A stretch of DNA of 64,000 nucleotides from Sphingomonas sp. 37zxx (GTDB lineage: Bacteria; Pseudomonadota; Alphaproteobacteria; Sphingomonadales; Sphingomonadaceae): positions 1 to 64,000 of the forward strand of contig NZ_JROH01000017.1 of NCBI RefSeq assembly GCF_000786205.1, written 5' to 3'. Shown here one piece after another: positions 50,639 through 58,020 of the stretch. Below the pieces are notes generated by a model. The model was given only the letters and a program-made list of their open reading frames with translations. It did not search any database and was not told where the DNA came from. Numbering within the stretch: position 1 is the first letter of the stretch; each line of letters begins with the position of its first letter. The translations under genes were made by a program, and so were the position numbers.

Positions 50639-52687
50639 TCAGAGCGCGCTCAGCCGCCCGCCCGCCTGTGCCGTCCGCACCAGCAGCGGGGCAGGCTCGA
50701 TCCCCATCGTACGCAGCCCCTCCACCAGCGTTTCCAGGCCGATCGTGTCCGCCCAGAACATCGGCCCGCCGGTATAGACCGGCCAGTTATAGCCCAGGAT
50801 CGCGGCCACATCGATGTCGGACGCGCGCAGGGCGATGCCCTCCTCCAGGATGCGGGCGCCCGCATTCACCACCGGATAGAGCAGCCGCGCGACAATCGCG
50901 TCGGCAGTCAGCGGGCCAGCCGGCGCAATATCCTTTGCCCGGCCCAGTTCGGCAATGACCTGCGCGGCAACCGGCGACGGCACGGCACGGCGGTTTTCGT
51001 CATAATCGTAAAAGCCGCCGCCGCTTTTCTGGCCCAACCGGCCCAGCGCCACCAGATCGCCGCTCAGCGTCCGCTCCGCATTGTCACGGCCGATCACGTC
51101 CAGCCCGACCAGATCCACCATCTGGAACGGCCCCATCGCGAAACCATAATCGAACAGCGCCTTGTCGATTTCCGCCGGACTTGGCCCGGCCATTGCCAGC
51201 AGGTCGCCGCGCTTCATATAGGGCTCCATCAGCCGATTGGCGATAAAGCCATGGCACACGCCCGCCAGCACGCTCACCTTGCCGATCCGGCGCCCCAATT
51301 CCATCGCCGTCGCCACCACATCGGCGGCCGTATGGGCGCCGCGCACCACTTCCAGCAGCCGCATCACATTGGCGGGCGAGAAGAAATGCATTCCCACCAC
51401 CCATTCGGGGCGCGTGGTTGCCGCCGCAATGGTGTTGAGATCCAGGAAGGACGTGTTCGATGCCAGGATCGCGCCCGGCTTGCACAGCCGGTCCAGCGTG
51501 CCGAAAATATCCTGCTTCACGGCCATGCTCTCGAACACCGCCTCGATCACCAGATCGGCGCGCGCCAGCGCATCGAGCGACAAGGCGGGGGTGAGCAGCG
51601 CCATGCGTTGCTCCACCTGTTCCGCCGTCATGCGGCCCTTCTTCGCGGACCCTTCATAGTTGCGGCGAATGACGGCGATGCCGCGATCCAGCGCCTCCTG
51701 CCGCAGTTCGACCAGGGTGACGGGGATTCCGATGTTGAGGAAGCACATCGCGATGCCGCCGCCCATCGTGCCCGCGCCGATCACCCCGACAGAGGCGATG
51801 GGCAGCGTCGGCACCGATTTGGGAATGTCGGGAATTTTCGACGCTTCGCGCTCCGCAAAGAACATGTGGCGCTGCGCCGCCGATTCGGTGGAGGCCATCA
51901 ATGCCTCGAACAACGTCCGCTCGCGCGCCAGCCCCTCTTCGAACGGCAAGGTAACCGCCGCTTCGACTGCGCACACGATGCTTTCGGGCGCGCGAAATCC
52001 GCGAAAGGCGCGGGCATTCTTCTGGCGGAACGTGTCGAACAGGTCCGGGCGCTGCCGGTCGGCCGCCAGCTTGTCCTCGCGGTCACGGGCACAGACCAGC
52101 GGCTTCCCCGCCGCGACCAGATCCTGCGCGAACGCAATCGCGCCGGCGCGTAATTCGCCTTCGGCGACGATCGCATCGATCAGGCCCAGCGCATGGGCCT
52201 GGGCGGCGGGAATCGCCCGCCCCGATGTCATCAGATCCAGCGCGCTATCGGCGCCGACGATGCGCGGCAGGCGCTGGGTGCCGCCTGCGCCGGGCAACAG
52301 CCCCAGATGGACCTCCGGCAGCCCAACCCGTGCCGAGGCTACCGCGACGCGATAGTGACAGGCCAGCGCCAGTTCGAAACCGCCGCCCAGCGCGGTGCCG
52401 TGCAGCGCCGCCACCACCGGCTTGGCACTGGCGTCGATACGCGAAAACAGCGCGTCAAAGTCCGGTTGCGCAAAGGGCTTGCCGAATTCGGTGATGTCCG
52501 CCCCGGCGAAGAAGGTGCGCCCTGCGCACAGCACCACGATCGCCCGGACCGCGTCGTCCGCCGCGAAACCGTCAAATCCCGCCGCCAGCGCCTGCCGCAC
52601 GGCATGGCCCAGGGCGTTCACCGGCGGCGAATCGATCATGATGATGCCGATCCCGTTCTCGATCGAAAACTGCCCTGTGTCGCCCAT
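50639..52687 (-). CDS. FadB/FadJ-like enoyl-CoA hydratase / 3-hydroxyacyl-CoA dehydrogenase fusion
   Basis: A 682-residue bifunctional enzyme. The N-terminal crotonase domain keeps both catalytic glutamates, E105 (GGGFELALA) and E125 (LPEVHLGLLPGAGG). The dehydrogenase domain starts with the NAD motif VGVIGAGTMGGGIA (G304, G306, G309), and H434 in VGMHFFSPAN is the catalytic base; QKSGGGFYDY and a C-terminal second helical domain follow. It would hydrate enoyl-CoA and oxidise (S)-3-hydroxyacyl-CoA. The start at 52687 follows AGGAGGGC. It lies downstream of thiolase, crotonase and NMO-like genes on the same strand, completing a full beta-oxidation spiral. Confidence 0.94.
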   Translation of the reverse strand: MGDTGQFSIENGIGIIMIDSPPVNALGHAVRQALAAGFDGFAADDAVRAIVVLCAGRTFFAGADITEFGKPFAQPDFDALFSRIDASAKPVVAALHGTALGGGFELALACHYRVAVASARVGLPEVHLGLLPGAGGTQRLPRIVGADSALDLMTSGRAIPAAQAHALGLIDAIVAEGELRAGAIAFAQDLVAAGKPLVCARDREDKLAADRQRPDLFDTFRQKNARAFRGFRAPESIVCAVEAAVTLPFEEGLARERTLFEALMASTESAAQRHMFFAEREASKIPDIPKSVPTLPIASVGVIGAGTMGGGIAMCFLNIGIPVTLVELRQEALDRGIAVIRRNYEGSAKKGRMTAEQVEQRMALLTPALSLDALARADLVIEAVFESMAVKQDIFGTLDRLCKPGAILASNTSFLDLNTIAAATTRPEWVVGMHFFSPANVMRLLEVVRGAHTAADVVATAMELGRRIGKVSVLAGVCHGFIANRLMEPYMKRGDLLAMAGPSPAEIDKALFDYGFAMGPFQMVDLVGLDVIGRDNAERTLSGDLVALGRLGQKSGGGFYDYDENRRAVPSPVAAQVIAELGRAKDIAPAGPLTADAIVARLLYPVVNAGARILEEGIALRASDIDVAAILGYNWPVYTGGPMFWADTIGLETLVEGLRTMGIEPAPLLVRTAQAGGRLSAL

Positions 52688-52757
52688 CCTGCGGCCCTCC
52701 TGCATTGCTCTGTCGTTGATCGGCCAGCGCCACAGGCACGGCCCGCATTTCGTCGCG

Positions 52758-53921
52758 CTACAGCGCCTCGATAATCGTCACATTGGCGATGCCGCCGCCT
52801 TCGCACATCGTCTGCAGCCCGTATTTCGCGCCGCGTACGCGCAGGGCATGGACCAGCGTCGCCATCAGCTTGGTGCCGCTGGCGCCCAGCGGGTGCCCCA
52901 GCGCGATTGCGCCGCCCTGCACGTTCATCCGCGCCGGATCGGCACCGACATGTTTCAGCCAGGCCAGCGGGACCGAGGCAAAGGCTTCGTTGACCTCATA
53001 AAGATCGATGTCGTCGATCTTGAGCCCTGCCCGCGCCAGCGCCCGCAGGGTCGCATAAAGCGGCTCTTCGAGCATAATTACGGGATCGCCAGCGGTGACG
53101 GTAAGCCCCACGATCCGCGCCAGCGGGGTCAGGCCATGATCCTTCAGCGCCTGTTCGGAAACCACCATCACCGCCGATGCGCCGTCGCAGATCTGGCTGG
53201 CATTGCCGGCGGTGACGGCGCCGCCGGGCATCAGCGTCTTCAGCCCGGCAAGCGCTTCCATGCTGGCATCGGCGCGCACGCCTTCATCGGCACGGTGGGT
53301 GATCGGGGTGCCGTCGGCGGTGATCGTCTCGACCGGCTCGATCTCGCGGTCGAACGCGCCAGCCGCAGCGGCGGCGGCGGCGCGGCGATGGCTGTTGAGC
53401 GCGAAGGCGTCGAGCTGCTCACGGGTGAAGCCATGCTTCTGCGCAATCGCTTCCGCGCCGTGAAACTGGCTGAAGCCGGGGACGCCAAACCGTTCGAGCA
53501 CCTTGACGGAAAAGGGGGCCGCCCCGGTTTCGGCCAGCGTCGCGCTGCCCATCGGCACGCGGCTCATGCTTTCCACGCCGCTGGCGATCACCACGTCCTG
53601 CGTGCCGGACATCACCGCCTGAGCGGCGAAGTGCAGCGCCTGTTGCGAACTGCCGCACTGGCGATCGATCGACACCGCCGGAACGCTCACCGGCAGGGTG
53701 GAGGCCAGGACGGCATTGCGCGCGATATGCGCCGACTGTTCCCCCGCCTGGGTGACACAGCCCATGATGACATCGTCGATCGCGCGCGGATCGATCCCCG
53801 TGCGTGCCACGACACCGCTCAGGATCAGCCCGCCCAGGTCATTGGCGTGGATGCCGGACAGCCGGCCGTTGCGCCTGCCGCCCGCAGTGCGGATCGCTTC
53901 GACGATATATGCTTCGGCCAC
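52758..53921 (-). CDS. Acetyl-CoA acetyltransferase / 3-ketoacyl-CoA thiolase
   Basis: A 387-residue thiolase. The nucleophile is C89 in DRQCGSSQQA, the catalytic histidine is in GGAIALGHPLGASG, and the second cysteine is in the C-terminal TMCEGGGIANVTIIE. Y-E-V-N-E-A-F-A-S before GGAIALGHP is standard. Length is normal. It acts as the thiolytic partner of the downstream FadB-like fusion. The gap to that gene is about 70 bases without a visible terminator. Confidence 0.94.
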   Translation of the reverse strand: MAEAYIVEAIRTAGGRRNGRLSGIHANDLGGLILSGVVARTGIDPRAIDDVIMGCVTQAGEQSAHIARNAVLASTLPVSVPAVSIDRQCGSSQQALHFAAQAVMSGTQDVVIASGVESMSRVPMGSATLAETGAAPFSVKVLERFGVPGFSQFHGAEAIAQKHGFTREQLDAFALNSHRRAAAAAAAGAFDREIEPVETITADGTPITHRADEGVRADASMEALAGLKTLMPGGAVTAGNASQICDGASAVMVVSEQALKDHGLTPLARIVGLTVTAGDPVIMLEEPLYATLRALARAGLKIDDIDLYEVNEAFASVPLAWLKHVGADPARMNVQGGAIALGHPLGASGTKLMATLVHALRVRGAKYGLQTMCEGGGIANVTIIEAL

Positions 53922-53963
53922 GGTGTTTCTCTCCCTCTTGCGGAATGCGTCGTCCGTCCGGGT

Positions 53964-54743
53964 TCAGCGCCCCCGAAAAGCGGGTTTGCGTTTTTCGGTG
54001 AAGGCGGCGACGCCTTCGGCGAAATCCTCGGTCAGCCCGGCGGCGCGCTGGCCTTCGCGTTCGAAGCGCAATGCTTCGGTGAAGGTCGCGTCGAGCGAGC
54101 GCCGCATGGTTTCGCGGATAAGGGCATAGGCGCGGGTCGGCCCGGCGGCCAATTGCCGGGCCAGGATCAGCGCTTCGTCGAGCAGCGCCGCATCCTCCAC
54201 CATCCGGTGCACCAGGCCCCATTGCGCCGCCGTCTCGGCGGGCAGCCGCTCCGCCAGCAGCATGAGCGCCATGGCGCGCTGGCGGCCGATCAGGCGGGGA
54301 AGGTGAAAGCTCAACCCGGCATCGGGCACCAGCCCCACCTTGGCAAAGGCCAGCAGGAAATAGGCCGATCGTGCCATCAGCGTCAGGTCGCCCGCCAGCG
54401 CAAGCCCCGCGCCCGCCCCCGCAGCCGCGCCGTTGACGGCGACAATCACCGGAATCGGCAATCCCGCAAGCCGCTCCAGCAATGGATTGAGCCCGGCCTC
54501 AACGACCTGCCCGGCGTCGCCGGCGGCATTGACCAGGGCATCGCCCTGCAAGTCCGCCCCACTACAAAAGGCCCGCCCCGCCCCGGTAAGCACCAGCGCG
54601 CGCGCATCTCTGGCGGCTTCGTTCACGGCGGCCAGCGCGCCGCTGAGCAACGCGCCCGACATGGCGTTCAGCCGATCCGGTCGGTTCAACGTGACGATGG
54701 CGACATCGCCGTCGCGCGTGAGCAGCACAGGGTTTTCGGTCAT
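53964..54743 (-). CDS. Enoyl-CoA hydratase/isomerase (PaaG-like)
   Basis: A 259-residue crotonase. GRAFCSGADLQ (56-66) and NGAAAGAGAGLALAGDLTLMA (104-124) form the CoA/oxyanion site. FAKVGLVPDAGLSFHLPRLIG carries D141 at the PaaG isomerase position and lacks the hydratase glutamates, so ring or chain double-bond isomerisation is likely. The C-terminus EGVAAFTEKRKPAFRGR is typical. The ATG at 54743 follows AAAAGGAAA; a TTG six codons upstream is less likely. Confidence 0.92.
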   Translation of the reverse strand: MTENPVLLTRDGDVAIVTLNRPDRLNAMSGALLSGALAAVNEAARDARALVLTGAGRAFCSGADLQGDALVNAAGDAGQVVEAGLNPLLERLAGLPIPVIVAVNGAAAGAGAGLALAGDLTLMARSAYFLLAFAKVGLVPDAGLSFHLPRLIGRQRAMALMLLAERLPAETAAQWGLVHRMVEDAALLDEALILARQLAAGPTRAYALIRETMRRSLDATFTEALRFEREGQRAAGLTEDFAEGVAAFTEKRKPAFRGR

Positions 54744-54806
54744 CCCATTTCCTTTTCGCAATCCCGGCGATCTCCTGGCGCCCTTCCCCCTGCGCCGGGA
54801 TGCGCC

Positions 54807-55754
54807 CTATGGTTCGTGATTCAGCAATCGCGCGCGCGCCGCCGCATATTCACGGGCAAGGCGTTCAATGCGCGCTGCAGCCGGTTCGACGGCATCGACC
54901 ACGCCGATGCCCTGCCCCGACCCCCAGATATCCTTCCACGCCTTGCCGAAATCCATCGCGCTGGCGTCGCCTTCCGGCAGATTTTCGGGATCGAGCCCGG
55001 CGGCGCGGATGGATTGGCGCAGGTAATTGCCGTGAACGCCGGTGAAGAGGCTGGAATATACGATGTCCGCCGCGCGCCCATCGACGATCGCCTGTTTATA
55101 CGCCGCCGCCGCATTCGCCTCGGTCGTCGCGATGAACGGGGATCCGATATAAGCGAGATCGGCGCCCATTGCCTGCGCGGCAAGGATCGAGCTGCCCGCG
55201 GCGATCGCGCCGGATAGCGCAACCGGCCCGTCAAACCATTGGCGCACTTCCTGCACCAGCGCGAATGGGCTCAGCCGCCCGGCATGGCCACCGGCACCCG
55301 CCGCCACCAGGATCAGGCCGTCGGCTCCCTTCTCAATGGCCTTGTGCGCGAAACCATCGTCGATCACGTCGTGCAGCGTAATGCCGCCCCAGCCCTGCAC
55401 GGCAACGTTCAGTTCAGGCCGCGCGCCCAGCGAGGTGATGACGATTGGCACCTTCCATTTGGCACAGGTCGCGACATCCTCGTCCAGCCTGGGGTTGGAA
55501 CGGTGAACGATCTGGTTGACCGCATAGGGCGCGGACGGCGTATCGGGATGATCGCGATCCCAGGCGGCGAGCGCTTCGGTGATCTGGTGGAGCCACTCGT
55601 CAAGCTGGCTCTGCGGCCGCGCGTTAAGCGCTGGAAACGCACCGACAATCCCCGAAATACATTGTGCGATCACCAGTTCGGGAACCGAAATGATGAACAT
55701 CGGCGATGCGATCACCGGCAGGCGCAGCCGATCGAACAGCGCTGGCAAGGCCAT
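54807..55754 (-). CDS. Nitronate monooxygenase-like FMN protein
   Basis: A 315-residue TIM-barrel flavoprotein related to the one at 13921. Features are LPVIASPMFIISVPELVIAQC, VAAGAGGHAGRLSPFALVQEV, LSGAIAAGSSILAAQAMGADLAYIGSPFIAT and GSGQGIGVVDAV. The AGAGGHAG loop is the FMN-phosphate site. Being embedded in a beta-oxidation operon between a thiolase and a crotonase argues for a role on a pathway intermediate and not in nitronate detoxification, but no reaction can be assigned. Confidence 0.87.
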   Translation of the reverse strand: MALPALFDRLRLPVIASPMFIISVPELVIAQCISGIVGAFPALNARPQSQLDEWLHQITEALAAWDRDHPDTPSAPYAVNQIVHRSNPRLDEDVATCAKWKVPIVITSLGARPELNVAVQGWGGITLHDVIDDGFAHKAIEKGADGLILVAAGAGGHAGRLSPFALVQEVRQWFDGPVALSGAIAAGSSILAAQAMGADLAYIGSPFIATTEANAAAAYKQAIVDGRAADIVYSSLFTGVHGNYLRQSIRAAGLDPENLPEGDASAMDFGKAWKDIWGSGQGIGVVDAVEPAAARIERLAREYAAARARLLNHEP

Positions 55755-55763
55755 GAGCCGCGC

Positions 55764-56951
55764 TCAGACCAGCTCGACGGCCATGGCGGTCGCCTCGCCG
55801 CCGCCGATGCACAGGCTCGCCATGCCGCGCTTCAGCCCGCGCGCCTTCAGCGCGGCCAGCAGGGTCGCCAGAATTCGCGCGCCGGACGCCCCGATCGGAT
55901 GACCCAGCGCACAGGCACCGCCATTTACGTTCAGCTTCGCATCCGGGATGCCGATCTCGCGCGCCGCGATCATCGCCACCACCGCAAAGGCTTCGTTCAC
56001 TTCGAACAGGTCGACATCCTCCACCGTCCAGCCGATCCGCGCCATCAGCTTGCGCAGCGCGGGTACGGGCGCGGTGGTGAACATGCCGGGTTCATGGGCA
56101 TGGGCCGCATGGCCGATCACCCGTGCGCACACCGTCATGCCGCGCGCGCGCGCCACGCTTTCGCGCGTCATCACCAGCGCCGCCGCGCCATCCGAAATCG
56201 AGGATGCGTTCGCCGCAGTGATCGTCCCATCCTCGACAAAGGCTGGTTTCAGCGCGGGAATCTTTTCCGGGCGCGCCTTGCCGGGCTGCTCGTCGATCGC
56301 GATCGTGACGCTGCCCGCGCGGCCCGGCACCTCGACAGGCACGATTTCATCGACGAATGCGCCGCTTGCAATCGCGGCCCGCGCCCGCTCCAGCGACCGC
56401 AGTGCAAAGGCGTCCTGCGCCTCGCGCGTGAAGCCATAGAGCCGCACGGCCTCTTCCGCGAAAAAGCCCATCGGCTTGCCGGGCATATAGGCGTCTTCCA
56501 GGCCATCGAGCATCATCGTATCGAACACGCGATCATGACCGATGCGGGCACCGCCCCGATGCTTGAGCATGGCATAAGGCGCGTTGGACATGCTTTCCAT
56601 GCCGCCCGCGATGATCACATCGGCACTGCCCGCCGCAAGCGCGTCATGCGCCAGGATCGCGGCCTGCATGCCCGATCCGCACATCTTGTTGATCGTCGTT
56701 GCCTCGACATGAAGCGGAAGCCCCGCGCCCAGCGCCGCCTGCCGCGCGGGCGCCTGGCCCAGCCCGGCTGACAGGACGCAGCCCATCACGATCGATTCGA
56801 CCAGATCGGGTGCCGCACCCGCGCGCGCGACCGCCGCTTTGACGGCGGTGGCACCCAGTTCCGTGGCCTTTAGCGGCGCCAGCTCACCCATGAAGCCGCC
56901 CATCGGCGTGCGGGCATAGCTGGCGATAACGACGGGATCGGCTACCGGCAT
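55764..56951 (-). CDS. Acetyl-CoA acetyltransferase / thiolase
   Basis: A 395-residue biosynthetic-type thiolase. C91 in NKMCGSGMQA is the nucleophile, the histidine is in GGACALGHPIGASG, and the last cysteine is in SLCIGGGEATAMAVE. It is the first gene of the minus-strand operon continuing with NMO-like, crotonase, thiolase and FadB-like genes, and it is divergent from a TetR gene 160 bases away. It differs from the 52758 thiolase, so the two probably take different chain lengths (acetoacetyl-CoA versus longer or branched). Confidence 0.94.
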   Translation of the reverse strand: MPVADPVVIASYARTPMGGFMGELAPLKATELGATAVKAAVARAGAAPDLVESIVMGCVLSAGLGQAPARQAALGAGLPLHVEATTINKMCGSGMQAAILAHDALAAGSADVIIAGGMESMSNAPYAMLKHRGGARIGHDRVFDTMMLDGLEDAYMPGKPMGFFAEEAVRLYGFTREAQDAFALRSLERARAAIASGAFVDEIVPVEVPGRAGSVTIAIDEQPGKARPEKIPALKPAFVEDGTITAANASSISDGAAALVMTRESVARARGMTVCARVIGHAAHAHEPGMFTTAPVPALRKLMARIGWTVEDVDLFEVNEAFAVVAMIAAREIGIPDAKLNVNGGACALGHPIGASGARILATLLAALKARGLKRGMASLCIGGGEATAMAVELV

Positions 56952-57110
56952 GGTTCTGCTCCTGTGCTGCGTCCGTCAGGCCCGATCAGGGGACGGCTCT
57001 TGTTAGCGCTCCGGGGATTGTTAAAACCCAGGAGTCGGATATCTACTGGCGGGTATATTGCGCAGGCTGCGCATCGCGTCAATCATTACGGCAAGAAGGA
57101 TTTGGGCAGC

Positions 57111-57725
57111 ATGGTATCGCCTTTTCGCACGGCGGAGGAGCGCCTTGCCGATCGTGAGGAAAAGCGCCAGGCCCTGCTTCTGGCAGCGGTGCGACGGTTC
57201 AACGAGAACGGGTTCCACGCAACGGCGCTGGAGGATGTCGCCGCCAGCCTTGGGGTGAGCAAGCCCACCATCTACCATTATCTGGGCAACAAAGAGCAGG
57301 TGCTGATCGAATGCGTCACCTGCGGGGTAGAGCAGTTGCGCGCGGCGGCGGACCGTGCCCGGCTGGAGGCGGGAACGGGACTGGACCGGCTGCGCAGCTT
57401 TCTGCGCCGCTATGCCGCAATCGCGATGGATGATTTCGGGCGATGCGTGATCCGCACCGGCGACGAACAAATGTCCCCAAGCAACGCCCACCGCTTCAGG
57501 ATGCTGAAGCGTGAGATCGATCTGGCGATGCGCGAACTGATCGCCGATGGCGTAAAGGACGGCTCGATCATCGCCGCCGACATTCGTCTGACCGCCTTTA
57601 CCCTGGCCGGTGCCCTGAACTGGATCGCGCGCTGGCACCGCCCCGGCGAGGGCGCCTCCGCCGAAGATATTGCGGCGAACATGGTGGACATACTTACTAT
57701 CGGCCTGTCCCCGCGCCAGAGGTGA
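57111..57725 (+). CDS. TetR/AcrR-family transcriptional regulator
   Basis: A 204-residue TetR protein from the ATG at 57111 (AAGAAGGA ten bases upstream). The HTH is about residues 20-66: ALLLAAVRRFNENGFHATALEDVAASLGVSKPTIYHYLGNKEQVLIE. The C-terminal domain (MKREIDLAMRELIADGVKDGSIIAADIRLTAFTLAGALNWIARW) is of the type seen in KstR2-like and other acyl-CoA-responsive repressors. It is divergent from the thiolase-led operon and upstream of a TonB-receptor gene, so it probably controls one or both. Confidence 0.9.
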   Translation: MVSPFRTAEERLADREEKRQALLLAAVRRFNENGFHATALEDVAASLGVSKPTIYHYLGNKEQVLIECVTCGVEQLRAAADRARLEAGTGLDRLRSFLRRYAAIAMDDFGRCVIRTGDEQMSPSNAHRFRMLKREIDLAMRELIADGVKDGSIIAADIRLTAFTLAGALNWIARWHRPGEGASAEDIAANMVDILTIGLSPRQR

Positions 57726-57776
57726 GTTGCGCTGCACACGGTTAAAGCAGCGCCCAGGAACCATTGGGCACGCGAC

Positions 57777-57805
57777 TTGACATCGCTAACGCTGTTACCT
57801 AGGAA
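57777..57805 (+). promoter_or_regulatory. Putative promoter of the second TonB-receptor operon
   Basis: TTGACA (57777-57782) is followed after 17 bases by TAGGAA (57800-57805). It implies an unusually long leader of about 210 bases before the receptor start. Confidence 0.4.
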
Positions 57806-57875
57806 GCACAAAGCTACCTTAGTTCAACAGCTTTAATTGGCCGGAATAACTGCACAGGAGCGTAGAGACGAGACG

Positions 57876-57894
57876 TCGCGCAGAGAATGCGCGA
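57876..57894 (+). other. Hairpin in the leader of the second TonB receptor
   Basis: TCGCGCA and TGCGCGA form a perfect seven-base-pair stem with a five-base loop, flanked by AGACGT direct repeats, inside the ~210-base leader. It could be a regulatory leader element. Nothing else in 57726-58020 is recognisable. Confidence 0.35.
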
Positions 57895-58020
57895 AGACGT
57901 AGCCGCAAGCATAGTCGAGCCTGACTTACATTCTCCGTGCGCGAACGCTTTTCCAAATATTCCGCGCCCGGCCACTGCCAGAAACAGCAAAACAAAAGTC
58001 GATAAAAAAGGGGAGAGGAC

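Noticed and set aside
52395..55217. A 940-codon open frame on the plus strand opposite the FadB-like, thiolase and crotonase genes
   Set aside because: The opposite strand encodes complete enzymes with intact active sites. The long frame is a by-product of high GC content.
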